64,000 nucleotides of DNA from Neisseria uirgultaei (GTDB lineage Bacteria > Pseudomonadota > Gammaproteobacteria > Burkholderiales > Neisseriaceae), in contig NZ_CAUIYF010000010.1 in assembly GCF_962719845.1 (NCBI RefSeq), positions 1-64,000 of the forward strand. Direction: 5' to 3'. Positions 1 through 8,102 of this stretch are shown here, piece after piece. A program made the translations under genes and the position numbers. Numbering within the stretch: position 1 is the stretch's first letter; each line of letters begins with the position of its first letter. The notes under the pieces were generated by a model. The model was not told the DNA's origin, did no database searches, and saw only the letters and a list, made by a program, of their open reading frames with translations.

Positions 1-27
1 AGTGGGGGGGGGGGGGTGTGTATGCAT
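1..27 (-). CDS. Start of a putative phase-variable gene (5' end only)
   Basis: On the minus strand an AAAAGGAA ribosome-binding site precedes an ATG at 27-25, giving Met-His-Thr-His and then four Pro codons from the C13 tract. Only nine codons lie inside the window, so the product cannot be named. A poly-C run immediately after the initiator is a typical on/off switch for neisserial surface or modification genes. Whether this tract length is in the on frame cannot be decided here because the window ends. The alternative is that the ATG is fortuitous and the tract is promoter-located. Confidence 0.45.
4..16. repeat. Homopolymer G13 (C13 on minus strand)
   Basis: Thirteen consecutive G residues are seen on the plus strand. 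On the minus strand they are a C13 run that begins in the fourth codon after a plausible ATG. Homopolymer tracts of this length are hypermutable in Neisseria and cause phase variation by slipped-strand mispairing. Confidence 0.9.
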
Positions 28-198
28 GATTTTTCCTTTTGGTGGTTTGGCAGCGGGATTTGGCAAAATGTTGCCGTTACAACAGCCGTCGTAATCAGTA
101 TTTAAGATTGGTTCGGCTGTTATTAAAATATAGATATTAATGCGTTAAAGGGGCGGGTAACAAAAGGCAATGCCGGCAGGTTGTCCGCCTTGTAAGGT

Positions 199-233
199 AT
201 GCCGTCTGAAACGGACTCTGTTTCAGACGGCAT
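199..233. terminator. Inverted uptake-sequence terminator
   Basis: Two uptake sequences in inverted orientation form a strong hairpin followed by T residues. It lies 17 bp beyond the stop of the copper receptor gene and probably terminates it. Confidence 0.85.
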
Positions 234-249
234 TTTAAAATGCAAGCGT

Positions 250-2406
250 TTAGAACTTGGCTTGCAGCCTTAACCAAGCGGTGCGGCCGGGTTCGTTCAC
301 GCGGGTGGTTTTGATGCCGGCGGCAGGATCGACAAATCCTCCGCTCCTGCTGACGAATTCGGCATAGGTTTTGTTGAACACATTGTCCACACCAGCTTGC
401 AGGGTGGCGTATTTGTTGAATTTCCAGCCGGCATTAACGGAAAGCACGCCGAAGCCTGCGGATGCGCCGATGTCCTGACCGATGATGTTGCCCTGTCCTT
501 TGGCGTAGCGGTTTTGTTTGGCAACAACTTTCCACAGTGCGCCCGCGCTAAATTTGCCGTTGTCGAAGGCAAGGGTGTTGTTCCATTCGAGCGGGGGTGT
601 TTGGGCAAGCGGCAGATTATCGGTCGTGTTTTTACCGCGCGTGTAGGCAAGGTTGCTGGATATGCTCCAGTTTGGTGCAAACTGCCATTTCACTTCAAGT
701 TCGCCGCCCAGACGGATGGCATCGATATTGCGTGCGCTCAAGTCTGGACCATGATGATGGCCGGAGTGTCCGCTGGTTGCCGGTGTGCCAGAGTGTCCGC
801 CTGCTGCCGGTGTCGTCGGAGTATGGCTGCCGGCGGGCACGCCTGTTGCCGGTGCCGTCGGAGTGGGTCCTGTGTGGTGGTGTCCCGTGTGATGGCTAGG
901 TGCCGACGCGCTGCCGGCGGTATGATGCGTCATCGGTTTTGGTTCGACTATGATGAAATCGTCAACCTTGCCTGCAAATACAGAGGCGGAGACGTGCCAA
1001 TTTCCGCTGTTCCAAATCAGCCCTGCATCAAGTTGGCGGTTGGTTTCTTTTCGGAGTCGGAGGTTTTCCGATTTTTTGCGTTCCCAGTAGTCGGGCGCAC
1101 GCTGGGCGATGCCTAAACCTGCGTAGTATTTGGTATTGCCCGTTGTTTGCTCGAAACGGAAAAAGCCGGAAGTCAAAGGATATTTGGTTTTTTTGAGGGG
1201 ATCGGAGTCTGCCTTGTCTTCGTATGTGCCTGTTACTTGGTCGTGCCGCAAACCGGCAATCAGTTTTTGCTTGTCGGTACGTTGCCAAGCCGCTTCGGCA
1301 AAGCCGCCCAGTTGGTCAAAGCTTTGGGTAGGTTCGAAAGGGCTGGAAGCGTAGTTTTCATCGCCGTTGCGTTCGGTATGGCGGTCGCGCATATAGTCGA
1401 TGCCGGTTTGAAGGTTGACGTTGTCCCAGTCGAATACGGCTTTGAGATTGCCGGTATCGGTGCGGCGTTTGGGGTTATTGGCTTTTTTAATCTGCATACC
1501 GGTAGAGGAGTCGCGGATGGTACGCAGGCTGTAGGTGTCCATAACGTGGTCGATTTCGCTGGAACCGTAGCGTGCCTCGATTTCGCTCAACCACGGTGTG
1601 ATATTGCGTTGGCTGATGCGGATATTCCATGCGTCGCGGTCGAATTTGCTGCCGTCCATCATACGGTCGGCGTAGGCTGCCTTACCTCGGCTGCGTTCGT
1701 ATGTGCCGGCGATGGTGGTGTTTTCGGTCGGGGTAACGCCCAACTGAACCATTTGGCTGTCGCGTTTGAAGTTGGAATGTACGCGGTTGCCTGCCCCGTC
1801 TTTATAGTCGCCGGATTCGTTGTGTGAGACATTGAGGCGTGCATAACCGTATTTGCCGCCCGCACCTGCTTCAAAGGAGGCATCGCGCCTGCCGCTGCTG
1901 CCTAATGTGGTGCTGCCGTTGAAGGAGTAGGGTTGTTCGCGGAAGGTCGGATCTTTACGGACGAAATGAACCGAACCGCTGATCAAGCCCATCCCTTGGG
2001 TAACGGTTTGCGGACCTTTGGTTACGACAACTTCGTCAAAGGTGCTGGGGTGGATATAAGAAGTGGGCGGGTCCATGCGGTTGGAACAGCCGCCGTAAAC
2101 GAACTGGTCGTCTGCATTGATGGCAAGGCGCGAGCCGCCCAAACCTCGGAACAATGGATCGCCCGAGCTGCCGCCTTTGCGGATGATGCTCATGTTGGGG
2201 ACAGATTGCAGCAAATCCGCGCCGTCGCCTGCCGGTAGGGGCTGGAGGGTGGCTTTAGGATTGAATTTGACAGTGTTGGCCTTTTGCTGCTGTGTTCCGG
2301 TAACGGTAACGGGCGAGAGTTCGGCGGTTTCTTCCGCAACGGGGGCTGCCCATGCTTGGCTTAGCGCGGCTGCAAGGGGGAGGAGTAAGAAGTGGGTAGT
2401 TTTCAT
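250..2406 (-). CDS. TonB-dependent outer-membrane receptor, OprC/NosA copper-receptor family
   Basis: A 718-residue protein with a signal peptide (residues 1-20, ending AWA), an N-terminal plug and a C-terminal beta-barrel ending in Phe. It closely fits the OprC/NosA TonB-dependent copper receptors. The motif Cys107-x3-Met111 followed by Asp-Pro-Pro-Thr, and His287-Val-Met289, match the CxxxM and HxM copper ligands known in Pseudomonas OprC. An extracellular-type insert at about 494-552 is rich in His, Gly, Pro and Thr (about 17 His), suggesting a metal-catching loop. No good Shine-Dalgarno is visible, but no better start exists because the signal peptide begins at this ATG. The substrate is probably copper; zinc cannot be excluded given the His loop. 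Confidence 0.85.
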   Translation of the reverse strand: MKTTHFLLLPLAAALSQAWAAPVAEETAELSPVTVTGTQQQKANTVKFNPKATLQPLPAGDGADLLQSVPNMSIIRKGGSSGDPLFRGLGGSRLAINADDQFVYGGCSNRMDPPTSYIHPSTFDEVVVTKGPQTVTQGMGLISGSVHFVRKDPTFREQPYSFNGSTTLGSSGRRDASFEAGAGGKYGYARLNVSHNESGDYKDGAGNRVHSNFKRDSQMVQLGVTPTENTTIAGTYERSRGKAAYADRMMDGSKFDRDAWNIRISQRNITPWLSEIEARYGSSEIDHVMDTYSLRTIRDSSTGMQIKKANNPKRRTDTGNLKAVFDWDNVNLQTGIDYMRDRHTERNGDENYASSPFEPTQSFDQLGGFAEAAWQRTDKQKLIAGLRHDQVTGTYEDKADSDPLKKTKYPLTSGFFRFEQTTGNTKYYAGLGIAQRAPDYWERKKSENLRLRKETNRQLDAGLIWNSGNWHVSASVFAGKVDDFIIVEPKPMTHHTAGSASAPSHHTGHHHTGPTPTAPATGVPAGSHTPTTPAAGGHSGTPATSGHSGHHHGPDLSARNIDAIRLGGELEVKWQFAPNWSISSNLAYTRGKNTTDNLPLAQTPPLEWNNTLAFDNGKFSAGALWKVVAKQNRYAKGQGNIIGQDIGASAGFGVLSVNAGWKFNKYATLQAGVDNVFNKTYAEFVSRSGGFVDPAAGIKTTRVNEPGRTAWLRLQAKF

Positions 2407-2537
2407 ATTTAATCTACTTAAATGGAGGGTTGTTGTGTTAGTTCTAAAGTAGTATATAAAACTAAACTGAACGATGTATCAGAAAATGCACTTTGTTTAA
2501 CATACATCAATAATGAATGTACCGGCCCGATAAAAAA

Positions 2538-2572
2538 ATGCCGTCTGAAGCGGAAAAGGCTTCAGACGGCAT
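2538..2572. terminator. Inverted uptake-sequence terminator
   Basis: Inverted uptake-sequence pair with flanking A and T runs. It lies 13 bp past the lctP stop, between lctP and the promoter region of the copper receptor gene. Confidence 0.85.
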
Positions 2573-2585
2573 TTTGAGAGACGGG

Positions 2586-4229
2586 TTATTTATTAAAGAA
2601 AATCAGCGTCCACGGCAAAACATATGCCTGTAGGAGGGTGAGAAGACCGACAAAGGTACAGAAAATCAGGCTGTGTTTCACGGTAAAGCGGAACAGGTTG
2701 GATTCCTTGCCCTCTAAGCCTACTGCCGCACAGGCGATGGCGATGGATTGAGGGGAAATCATTTTGCCTGTTACGCCGCCGGTCGTATTGGCGGCAACGG
2801 TCAGCTCGGGGGTAACACCGATTTGATGCGCCGTGCTTGCCTGCAAAGAACCGAATAAGGCGTTTGCGGAAGTGTCCGAACCGGTCAGGAATACGCCCAA
2901 CCAGCCGAGGAACGGCGAGAAGAACGGGAACACGGCACCGGTAGCGGCAAGGACGAGTGCCAATGTAGATGACAGTCCTGAATAGTTTGCCACGAATGCG
3001 AAGCCGAGTACCAAACCGATAGACAGGATGGACAGGCGCAATTCTTTGAGCGTTTCAAAGAAAGTGCCGACGGCTTCGGAAGGCTTCATTTTCAGCAGGA
3101 TTGCGGAAACGATGGAAGCAAACAGGATTGCCGTACCGACTGCGCCGAGGAAGTCAATTTTGAATACGGCGGCGTATGGTGTCGGTTCGCTGACGATGGG
3201 CGCGGCTTTTTGCACCAGGTTGTGCAGCATCGGCCAGTCGAATTTGATGGTGGCAACGCCCAAAGCCTCTTTAACGCCTTTAATCGTCCACACGCTGACG
3301 AAAACGGTCAGGATGGCAAAAGGCGACCAAGCTTTGATGATTTGTCCGGCAGTGTATTCGCCCGCTTTGCGTTCGGACGGTTTTTTCATGCCGTTGAACG
3401 TGAAGATTTCTTCAGGCTGCCATTTTTTCAGGAAGGCGGACAGGCAAATCAGGCTGACCAGTGCGGAGGTTACGTCGGGCAATTCCGGGCCGATGAAGTT
3501 GGCGGTAATGAATTGGGTAACGGCGAAAGATACGCCCGCCACCAAGACGGCAGGCCAAGTTTGGCGTATGCCGCGCATACCGTCCATCATAGCGACCAGC
3601 CAGAAGGGGACGATAACCGACAGGATAGGAAGCTGGCGGCCGGCGACCTGACCGATGTGGTAAGGGTCGAGATTGGACACTTGGCCGGCAACCAGAACAG
3701 GGATGCCCATTGCGCCGAAAGCCACGGGCGCGGTGTTGGCAATCAAACACAAACCGGCGGCATAGAGCGGATTGAAGCCCAAGCCCACCAGCAAAGCGGC
3801 GGTAATCGCCACCGGCGCGCCGAAGCCTGCCGCGCCTTCGAGGAATGCGCCGAAGGAGAAGCCGACCAGCAGCATTTGCAGGCGTTGGTCTTCGGTAATC
3901 GAAACCACGGAAGCGCGGATAATGTCGAACTGCCCTGTTTTTACGGTAATTTTATACAGGAATACGGCGGTAACGATAATCCAGGCAATCGGCCACAAAC
4001 CGTAAGCGAAGCCGTACAGCGCGGAAGAAACCGCCATACCCGCTGGCATCCCGAAGCCGAATACGGCAACGGCAAGCGCAATCAGCAGCGTATAAAGCCC
4101 CGCCTGATAGCCTTTCAGCTTCAGGACGGTCAGCGCGGCAAAGAAAAAGACGATGGGTAAGAGTGCGGCGGCGGCAGTCAGATACAGGCTGCCGCCGATT
4201 GCCGTGTAGTTTTGAACCCAAGTTTCCAT
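2586..4229 (-). CDS. lctP: L-lactate permease (LctP/LldP family)
   Basis: A 547-residue polytopic inner-membrane protein that takes up lactate by proton symport. Hydrophobic segments run throughout, with the family-typical stretch FLEGAAGFGAPVAI in the middle and a conserved GSDTSANALFG segment near the C-terminus. An upstream in-frame ATG at 4301 would add 24 poorly hydrophobic residues. I prefer the ATG at 4229 (METWVQNY) because CGGAG lies about eight bases before it. It is divergent from gdhR, and an operator-like palindrome with a promoter sits just upstream. In Neisseria lactate uptake supports growth in the host, and GdhR is reported to repress lctP. Confidence 0.93.
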   Translation of the reverse strand: METWVQNYTAIGGSLYLTAAAALLPIVFFFAALTVLKLKGYQAGLYTLLIALAVAVFGFGMPAGMAVSSALYGFAYGLWPIAWIIVTAVFLYKITVKTGQFDIIRASVVSITEDQRLQMLLVGFSFGAFLEGAAGFGAPVAITAALLVGLGFNPLYAAGLCLIANTAPVAFGAMGIPVLVAGQVSNLDPYHIGQVAGRQLPILSVIVPFWLVAMMDGMRGIRQTWPAVLVAGVSFAVTQFITANFIGPELPDVTSALVSLICLSAFLKKWQPEEIFTFNGMKKPSERKAGEYTAGQIIKAWSPFAILTVFVSVWTIKGVKEALGVATIKFDWPMLHNLVQKAAPIVSEPTPYAAVFKIDFLGAVGTAILFASIVSAILLKMKPSEAVGTFFETLKELRLSILSIGLVLGFAFVANYSGLSSTLALVLAATGAVFPFFSPFLGWLGVFLTGSDTSANALFGSLQASTAHQIGVTPELTVAANTTGGVTGKMISPQSIAIACAAVGLEGKESNLFRFTVKHSLIFCTFVGLLTLLQAYVLPWTLIFFNK

Positions 4230-4272
4230 AATTGAACATCTCCGAAAATATTTTTCTAATCGTCGGCAATAG

Positions 4273-4331
4273 TGGTCAAACCAATTAAAGCAACGTTGCA
4301 TTACTTTACGAAACTTTAATATTCAGGTCAA
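4273..4331 (-). promoter_or_regulatory. lctP promoter with GdhR-type operator
   Basis: On the minus strand TTGACC (4331-4326), a 17-bp spacer and TAAAGT (4308-4303) form a plausible sigma-70 promoter. Downstream of the predicted start lies TGGTCAAACCA (4273-4283), a perfect inverted repeat with a 3-bp centre. It fits the TGGT-N3-ACCA operator core of FadR-subfamily GntR regulators such as PdhR and LldR. The position after the transcription start suggests repression. Confidence 0.6.
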
Positions 4332-4506
4332 TATATTTTTGGGCGGTGCGGTCGATTTGAATCGGAGCTTTCATTTAAATCCCGTTAAAACAAATATTTG
4401 TAAGAATAAAAATTATAGTTTGGTGTAGTTTTTTTCTGTGTTTCGGGGGCGGTGCGAGGTAAATGCCGTTGACGGCGGGAACGGCGTGTCATTAGAATCC
4501 GCCCTG

Positions 4507-4521
4507 ATTGGTCAGTCCAAT
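4507..4521. promoter_or_regulatory. GdhR-type operator upstream of gdhR
   Basis: ATTGGTCAGTCCAAT is an inverted repeat with perfect 5-bp arms, 56 bp before the gdhR start. It resembles the PdhR-like ATTGGT-N3-ACCAAT consensus with one changed core base, suggesting autoregulation by GdhR. Confidence 0.55.
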
Positions 4522-4577
4522 TTGATGTTTGATGTATTTCGGAAGGGTTCGTTAAATAATCTTTTAAAGGAGGGGTG

Positions 4578-5357
4578 ATGAAACTGGTAAGGCCTCAGAA
4601 AATCAGCGATCAGGTATTGTCGGTATTGGAAGGCCGCATCGTGGAAGGGGTTTACGCGGAAGGGGGCAAGATTCCGCCCGAACGCGTTTTGGCGGAAGAG
4701 TTTGGCGTTTCGCGCCCGTCGGTCAGGTCGGCATTGAATGTTTTGGTTGCCCGTCAGGTTTTGGAAGCGAGGCAGGGCGACGGTTATTATGTTTCGGTCA
4801 AGCCGCAGCAGGATTTTTTGCAAAGTTGGCAGGAGCTTTTGGGCAAACATTCCAATTGGGAACAGGATGTTTTTGATTTCAGCTGCCACATCGAGGGCTG
4901 TATGGCGGCATTGGCGGCAGAACGCCGGACGGATGCCGATTTGAAGCGGATTCGGTTTTGGCTTGAAAAGTTTGAGGAAGCGTGCGGAAGCGGCAATTTG
5001 GAACATCAGAGCGAAGCCGATGTCAGCTTTCATCAGACGATTGCCGATGCGGCGCACAATTTGTTGTTCAGCCATTTGTCGGGCAGTTTGTTGAAAATGC
5101 TGTACCGGCAGACGCGCAGCAGCCTTATTTATCTGAATCAGGAAGAAGATCCGCGTCCAAAACTGATGGCGCAGCACCGTGTATTGTATGAGGCGATATC
5201 GAACCGTCGGCCGGGCGAGGCTTCGGAGGCGGCAAAGGCTCATTTGAATTATGTGGCGAGCAGCATATTGAAAGACAGGGAATATCAGAGCCGTAACCGC
5301 CACGCGGATACTTTGGCGCAAAACGATTTGAAGCGCGTGCAGGATTGGGCGGTGTGA
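4578..5357 (+). CDS. gdhR: GntR/FadR-family transcriptional regulator GdhR
   Basis: A 259-residue regulator. The N-terminal winged helix (about residues 8-75) contains PPERVLAEEFGVSRPSVRSA, the GntR signature. The C-terminal part (about 85-235) is the all-helical FCD ligand-binding domain with His residues suited to metal binding. The start is the ATG at 4578, six bases after AAAGGAGG; a GTG one codon upstream sits too close to that site. It lies between lctP (divergent) and gdhA (convergent). In meningococci GdhR is reported to control gdhA, and in gonococci lctP, with 2-oxoglutarate as a suggested effector. The gene identity rests on family plus synteny. Confidence 0.9.
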   Translation: MKLVRPQKISDQVLSVLEGRIVEGVYAEGGKIPPERVLAEEFGVSRPSVRSALNVLVARQVLEARQGDGYYVSVKPQQDFLQSWQELLGKHSNWEQDVFDFSCHIEGCMAALAAERRTDADLKRIRFWLEKFEEACGSGNLEHQSEADVSFHQTIADAAHNLLFSHLSGSLLKMLYRQTRSSLIYLNQEEDPRPKLMAQHRVLYEAISNRRPGEASEAAKAHLNYVASSILKDREYQSRNRHADTLAQNDLKRVQDWAV

Positions 5358-5518
5358 ATGCCGTTCAGACGGCATAGCGCGCCAACAATCGGACAGCCTT
5401 TATTCAATGGAACCGGTTTGCGCCCAAACGGAAATAAGCGGCTTTTCACTTGCAAACGGATGGAATCGGCCGGGTATCCAAACACAGGAAAAAAGGTTTG
5501 AAATGCCCGGATAATGAA

Positions 5519-5553
5519 ATGCCGTCTGAACAGCATTTGCGGTTCAGACGGCA
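5519..5553. terminator. Bidirectional uptake-sequence terminator
   Basis: Inverted uptake sequences lie between the convergent gdhR and gdhA genes, with A/T runs on both sides, and so could serve both. Confidence 0.85.
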
Positions 5554-5580
5554 TTTTGTTTGCGGGTCGGCGGCGTTTAC

Positions 5581-6915
5581 TTAGAAACCTTGCGCCAACA
5601 TTGCATCGGCAACTTTGACGAAACCGGCAATGTTTGCACCATTGACGTAGTTTACTTTGTCGCCGACTTTGCCGTATTTCAGGCAGGATTCGTGGATGCT
5701 TTGCATAATCTCAAATAAGCGGTTGTCCACTTCTTCGCGCGTCCAAGACAGGCGGATGGCGTTTTGGCTCATTTCCAAGCCCGAAGTTGCTACGCCGCCG
5801 GCGTTGGAGGCTTTGCCCGGGGCGTAGAGGATGCCGGCTTTGATAAATTGCTCGACCGCGCCTAAAGTTGACGGCATGTTCGCACCTTCGGCAACAACGT
5901 AGCAGCCGTTTGCCAACAAGGTTTTGGCGGCTTCTTCGTCCAATTCGTTTTGGGTCGCGCAGGGCAGGGCGATTTCGGCGGCAACGCCCCACGGTTTTTG
6001 ATTTTCAAAGTATTGCAGACCTTGCTCTTTGGCATAAGTGGCAACCCGTTCGCGGCGGACTTCTTTCAATTCGATCAAGGCGGCGAGTTGCGCTTCGGTC
6101 ATACCGCTGTCGGGGAAGAGGACGAAGCCGTTGGAGTCGGAAACGGTCAGCACTTTCGCACCCAGTTGGATGGCTTTTTCGGCAGCGTATTGCGCCACGT
6201 TGCCGGAGCCGGAAATCAGTACGCGTTTGCCTTCAAAGCTGTCATTGCGGGTTTGCAGCATCGCTTGGGCGAAATAGACGCAGCCGTAGCCGGTCGCTTC
6301 GGGGCGGATGAGGCTGCCGCCCCATTCCAAACCTTTGCCGGTCAGGACGGAAGAAAACTCGTTGCGGATTTTTTTGTATTGTCCGAACAGATAGCCGATT
6401 TCGCGCCCGCCTACGCCGATGTCGCCGGCCGGAACATCGGTGTCCGCGCCGATGTGGCGGTAGAGTTCGGTCATAAAGGCTTGGCAGAAGCGCATCACTT
6501 CGGCATCGGATTTGCCTTTGGGGTCGAAATCCGAACCGCCTTTGCCGCCGCCCATAGGCAGGGTGGTCAGCGCGTTTTTGAAGACTTGTTCAAAAGCGAG
6601 GAATTTCAACACGCCCAAATCGACGGTCGGATGGAAGCGCAGACCGCCTTTGTAAGGGCCGATTGCGGAATTCATTTGAATGCGGTAGCCGCGGTTGACT
6701 TGGACTTGACCTTTATCGTCTTGCCAGGTTACGCGGAACATGACGACGCGTTCGGGTTCGACGATGCGTTCCAGCAGGCTTTGCTGGGTGTATTTCGGAT
6801 TTTGTGCCAAAAACGGATCGAGGCTCATGAAGACTTCTTCAACCGCCTGATGAAACGGCTCTTGATTGGGGTTGCGTTGTTTGAGGTTGGCAAACAGGGT
6901 GTTCAAGTCAGTCAT
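5581..6915 (-). CDS. gdhA: NADP-specific glutamate dehydrogenase
   Basis: A 444-residue enzyme that interconverts 2-oxoglutarate plus ammonia and glutamate in the cytoplasm. The N-terminal catalytic domain carries the PMGGGKGGSDFDPKGKSD segment with the reactive lysine. The Rossmann domain contains GSGNVAQYAAEKA. Length equals that of the hexameric bacterial GdhA family. An upstream ATG at 7014 would add 33 unsupported residues; the ATG at 6915 follows AAAGGAG at good spacing. Known to matter for meningococcal fitness in host fluids and reported as GdhR-regulated, although I see no obvious TGGT-N3-ACCA operator in its upstream region. Confidence 0.97.
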   Translation of the reverse strand: MTDLNTLFANLKQRNPNQEPFHQAVEEVFMSLDPFLAQNPKYTQQSLLERIVEPERVVMFRVTWQDDKGQVQVNRGYRIQMNSAIGPYKGGLRFHPTVDLGVLKFLAFEQVFKNALTTLPMGGGKGGSDFDPKGKSDAEVMRFCQAFMTELYRHIGADTDVPAGDIGVGGREIGYLFGQYKKIRNEFSSVLTGKGLEWGGSLIRPEATGYGCVYFAQAMLQTRNDSFEGKRVLISGSGNVAQYAAEKAIQLGAKVLTVSDSNGFVLFPDSGMTEAQLAALIELKEVRRERVATYAKEQGLQYFENQKPWGVAAEIALPCATQNELDEEAAKTLLANGCYVVAEGANMPSTLGAVEQFIKAGILYAPGKASNAGGVATSGLEMSQNAIRLSWTREEVDNRLFEIMQSIHESCLKYGKVGDKVNYVNGANIAGFVKVADAMLAQGF

Positions 6916-7298
6916 TCGGATACTCCTTTTGATTGATGTTGTACTAATGGGAAAACGAATTTGTAGTTGGCAATATAAACCTATTTTTTTCTGATGCCAA
7001 GTCTGATTTTGCAAAAATTGTTGACATTATTTTTTCCATATTTTTGATATTTGATGTTTATTGCCAATAATTAATCAATAATCATAAATTAATTTTGAAA
7101 ATAAAAATATTATTGGAATTTTATTTCAAGTAATTAAACTGGATTTTTTGATTCCAATCAAGGTAATTTTGTTTTCACGCCTGCTTTTACTGTGGAAAAG
7201 GATTGAGATTGTCAACAATCCTGCCTGCCTGAATCTGTGTTTTGGGCATTATCCGGAAATGTTATAATATGCGCCGTTTAATTTGATGAAAGATGATG
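6916..7298. other. AT-rich spacer between divergent gdhA and thyA
   Basis: A 383-bp region, strongly AT-rich at 6950-7150, unlike its surroundings. It must hold the gdhA promoter(s) on the minus strand and the thyA promoter on the plus strand. I see no open frame of note, no repeat element and no clear operator palindrome. Confidence 0.6.
7263..7268 (+). promoter_or_regulatory. Probable thyA -10 element
   Basis: A consensus TATAAT hexamer lies 30 bp before the thyA start. No good -35 is visible 17 bp upstream, so the call rests on the -10 alone. Confidence 0.45.
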
Positions 7299-8093
7299 AT
7301 GAAGGCCTATTTGGACTTGATGCGCCACGTCCTCGACAACGGTACGGACAAATCAGACCGCACCGGTACGGGTACGCGCTCCGTATTCGGTTATCAGATG
7401 CGTTTTGACTTGGGCAGGGGCTTTCCGCTGCTGACGACCAAAAAGCTGCATTTGCGCTCGATTATTCATGAGCTGCTTTGGTTTCTCAAAGGTGATACCA
7501 ATATCAAATACCTAAAAGACAACAACGTTTCCATTTGGGACGAGTGGGCGGACGAAAACGGCGATTTAGGCCCGGTGTACGGCTACCAATGGCGCAGTTG
7601 GCCCGCACCCGACGGCAGGCATATCGATCAAATCGCCAATGTGGTGGAACAAATCAAGAAAAATCCCGATTCGCGCCGCCTGATTGTGTCGGCGTGGAAT
7701 CCGGCTTTGGTCGATGAAATGGCCTTGCCGCCTTGCCACGCGCTGTTTCAGTTTTACGTTGCCGACGGCAAACTGTCCTGCCAGCTTTACCAACGCAGCG
7801 CCGATATTTTCCTTGGCGTGCCGTTTAACATCGCCAGCTACGCATTGTTGACCATGATGATGGCGCAAGTGTGTGGACTGGAAGCAGGTGAGTTTATCCA
7901 TACGTTTGGTGATGCGCATTTGTACCGCAACCATTTCGAACAAGCAGAGTTGCAATTGGGCCGCGAATGTCGGGCACTGCCTGTCATGAAGATTAATTCA
8001 GAGGTTAAGGATTTGTTCTCCTTCAAATTTGAAGATTTTGAGTTGGAAGGTTACGACCCTCATCCGCATATCAAGGCGGCAGTATCAGTCTGA
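7299..8093 (+). CDS. thyA: Thymidylate synthase
   Basis: A 264-residue enzyme converting dUMP to dTMP with methylenetetrahydrofolate. From the third of three tandem ATGs (7293, 7296, 7299) the length and numbering match Escherichia coli ThyA exactly: DRTGTGT near the N-terminus, the catalytic Cys146 in LPPCHALFQF, and the QRSADIFLGVPFNIASY nucleotide-binding segment. The three ATGs make the exact initiator uncertain by two residues. The apbE gene follows nine bases after the stop and is probably cotranscribed. Confidence 0.97.
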   Translation: MKAYLDLMRHVLDNGTDKSDRTGTGTRSVFGYQMRFDLGRGFPLLTTKKLHLRSIIHELLWFLKGDTNIKYLKDNNVSIWDEWADENGDLGPVYGYQWRSWPAPDGRHIDQIANVVEQIKKNPDSRRLIVSAWNPALVDEMALPPCHALFQFYVADGKLSCQLYQRSADIFLGVPFNIASYALLTMMMAQVCGLEAGEFIHTFGDAHLYRNHFEQAELQLGRECRALPVMKINSEVKDLFSFKFEDFELEGYDPHPHIKAAVSV

Positions 8094-8102
8094 GGAGGGT
8101 AT

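Noticed and set aside
4512..5375. A 287-residue frame opposite gdhR
   Set aside because: gdhR has a clear GntR domain and ribosome-binding site; the antisense frame has neither.
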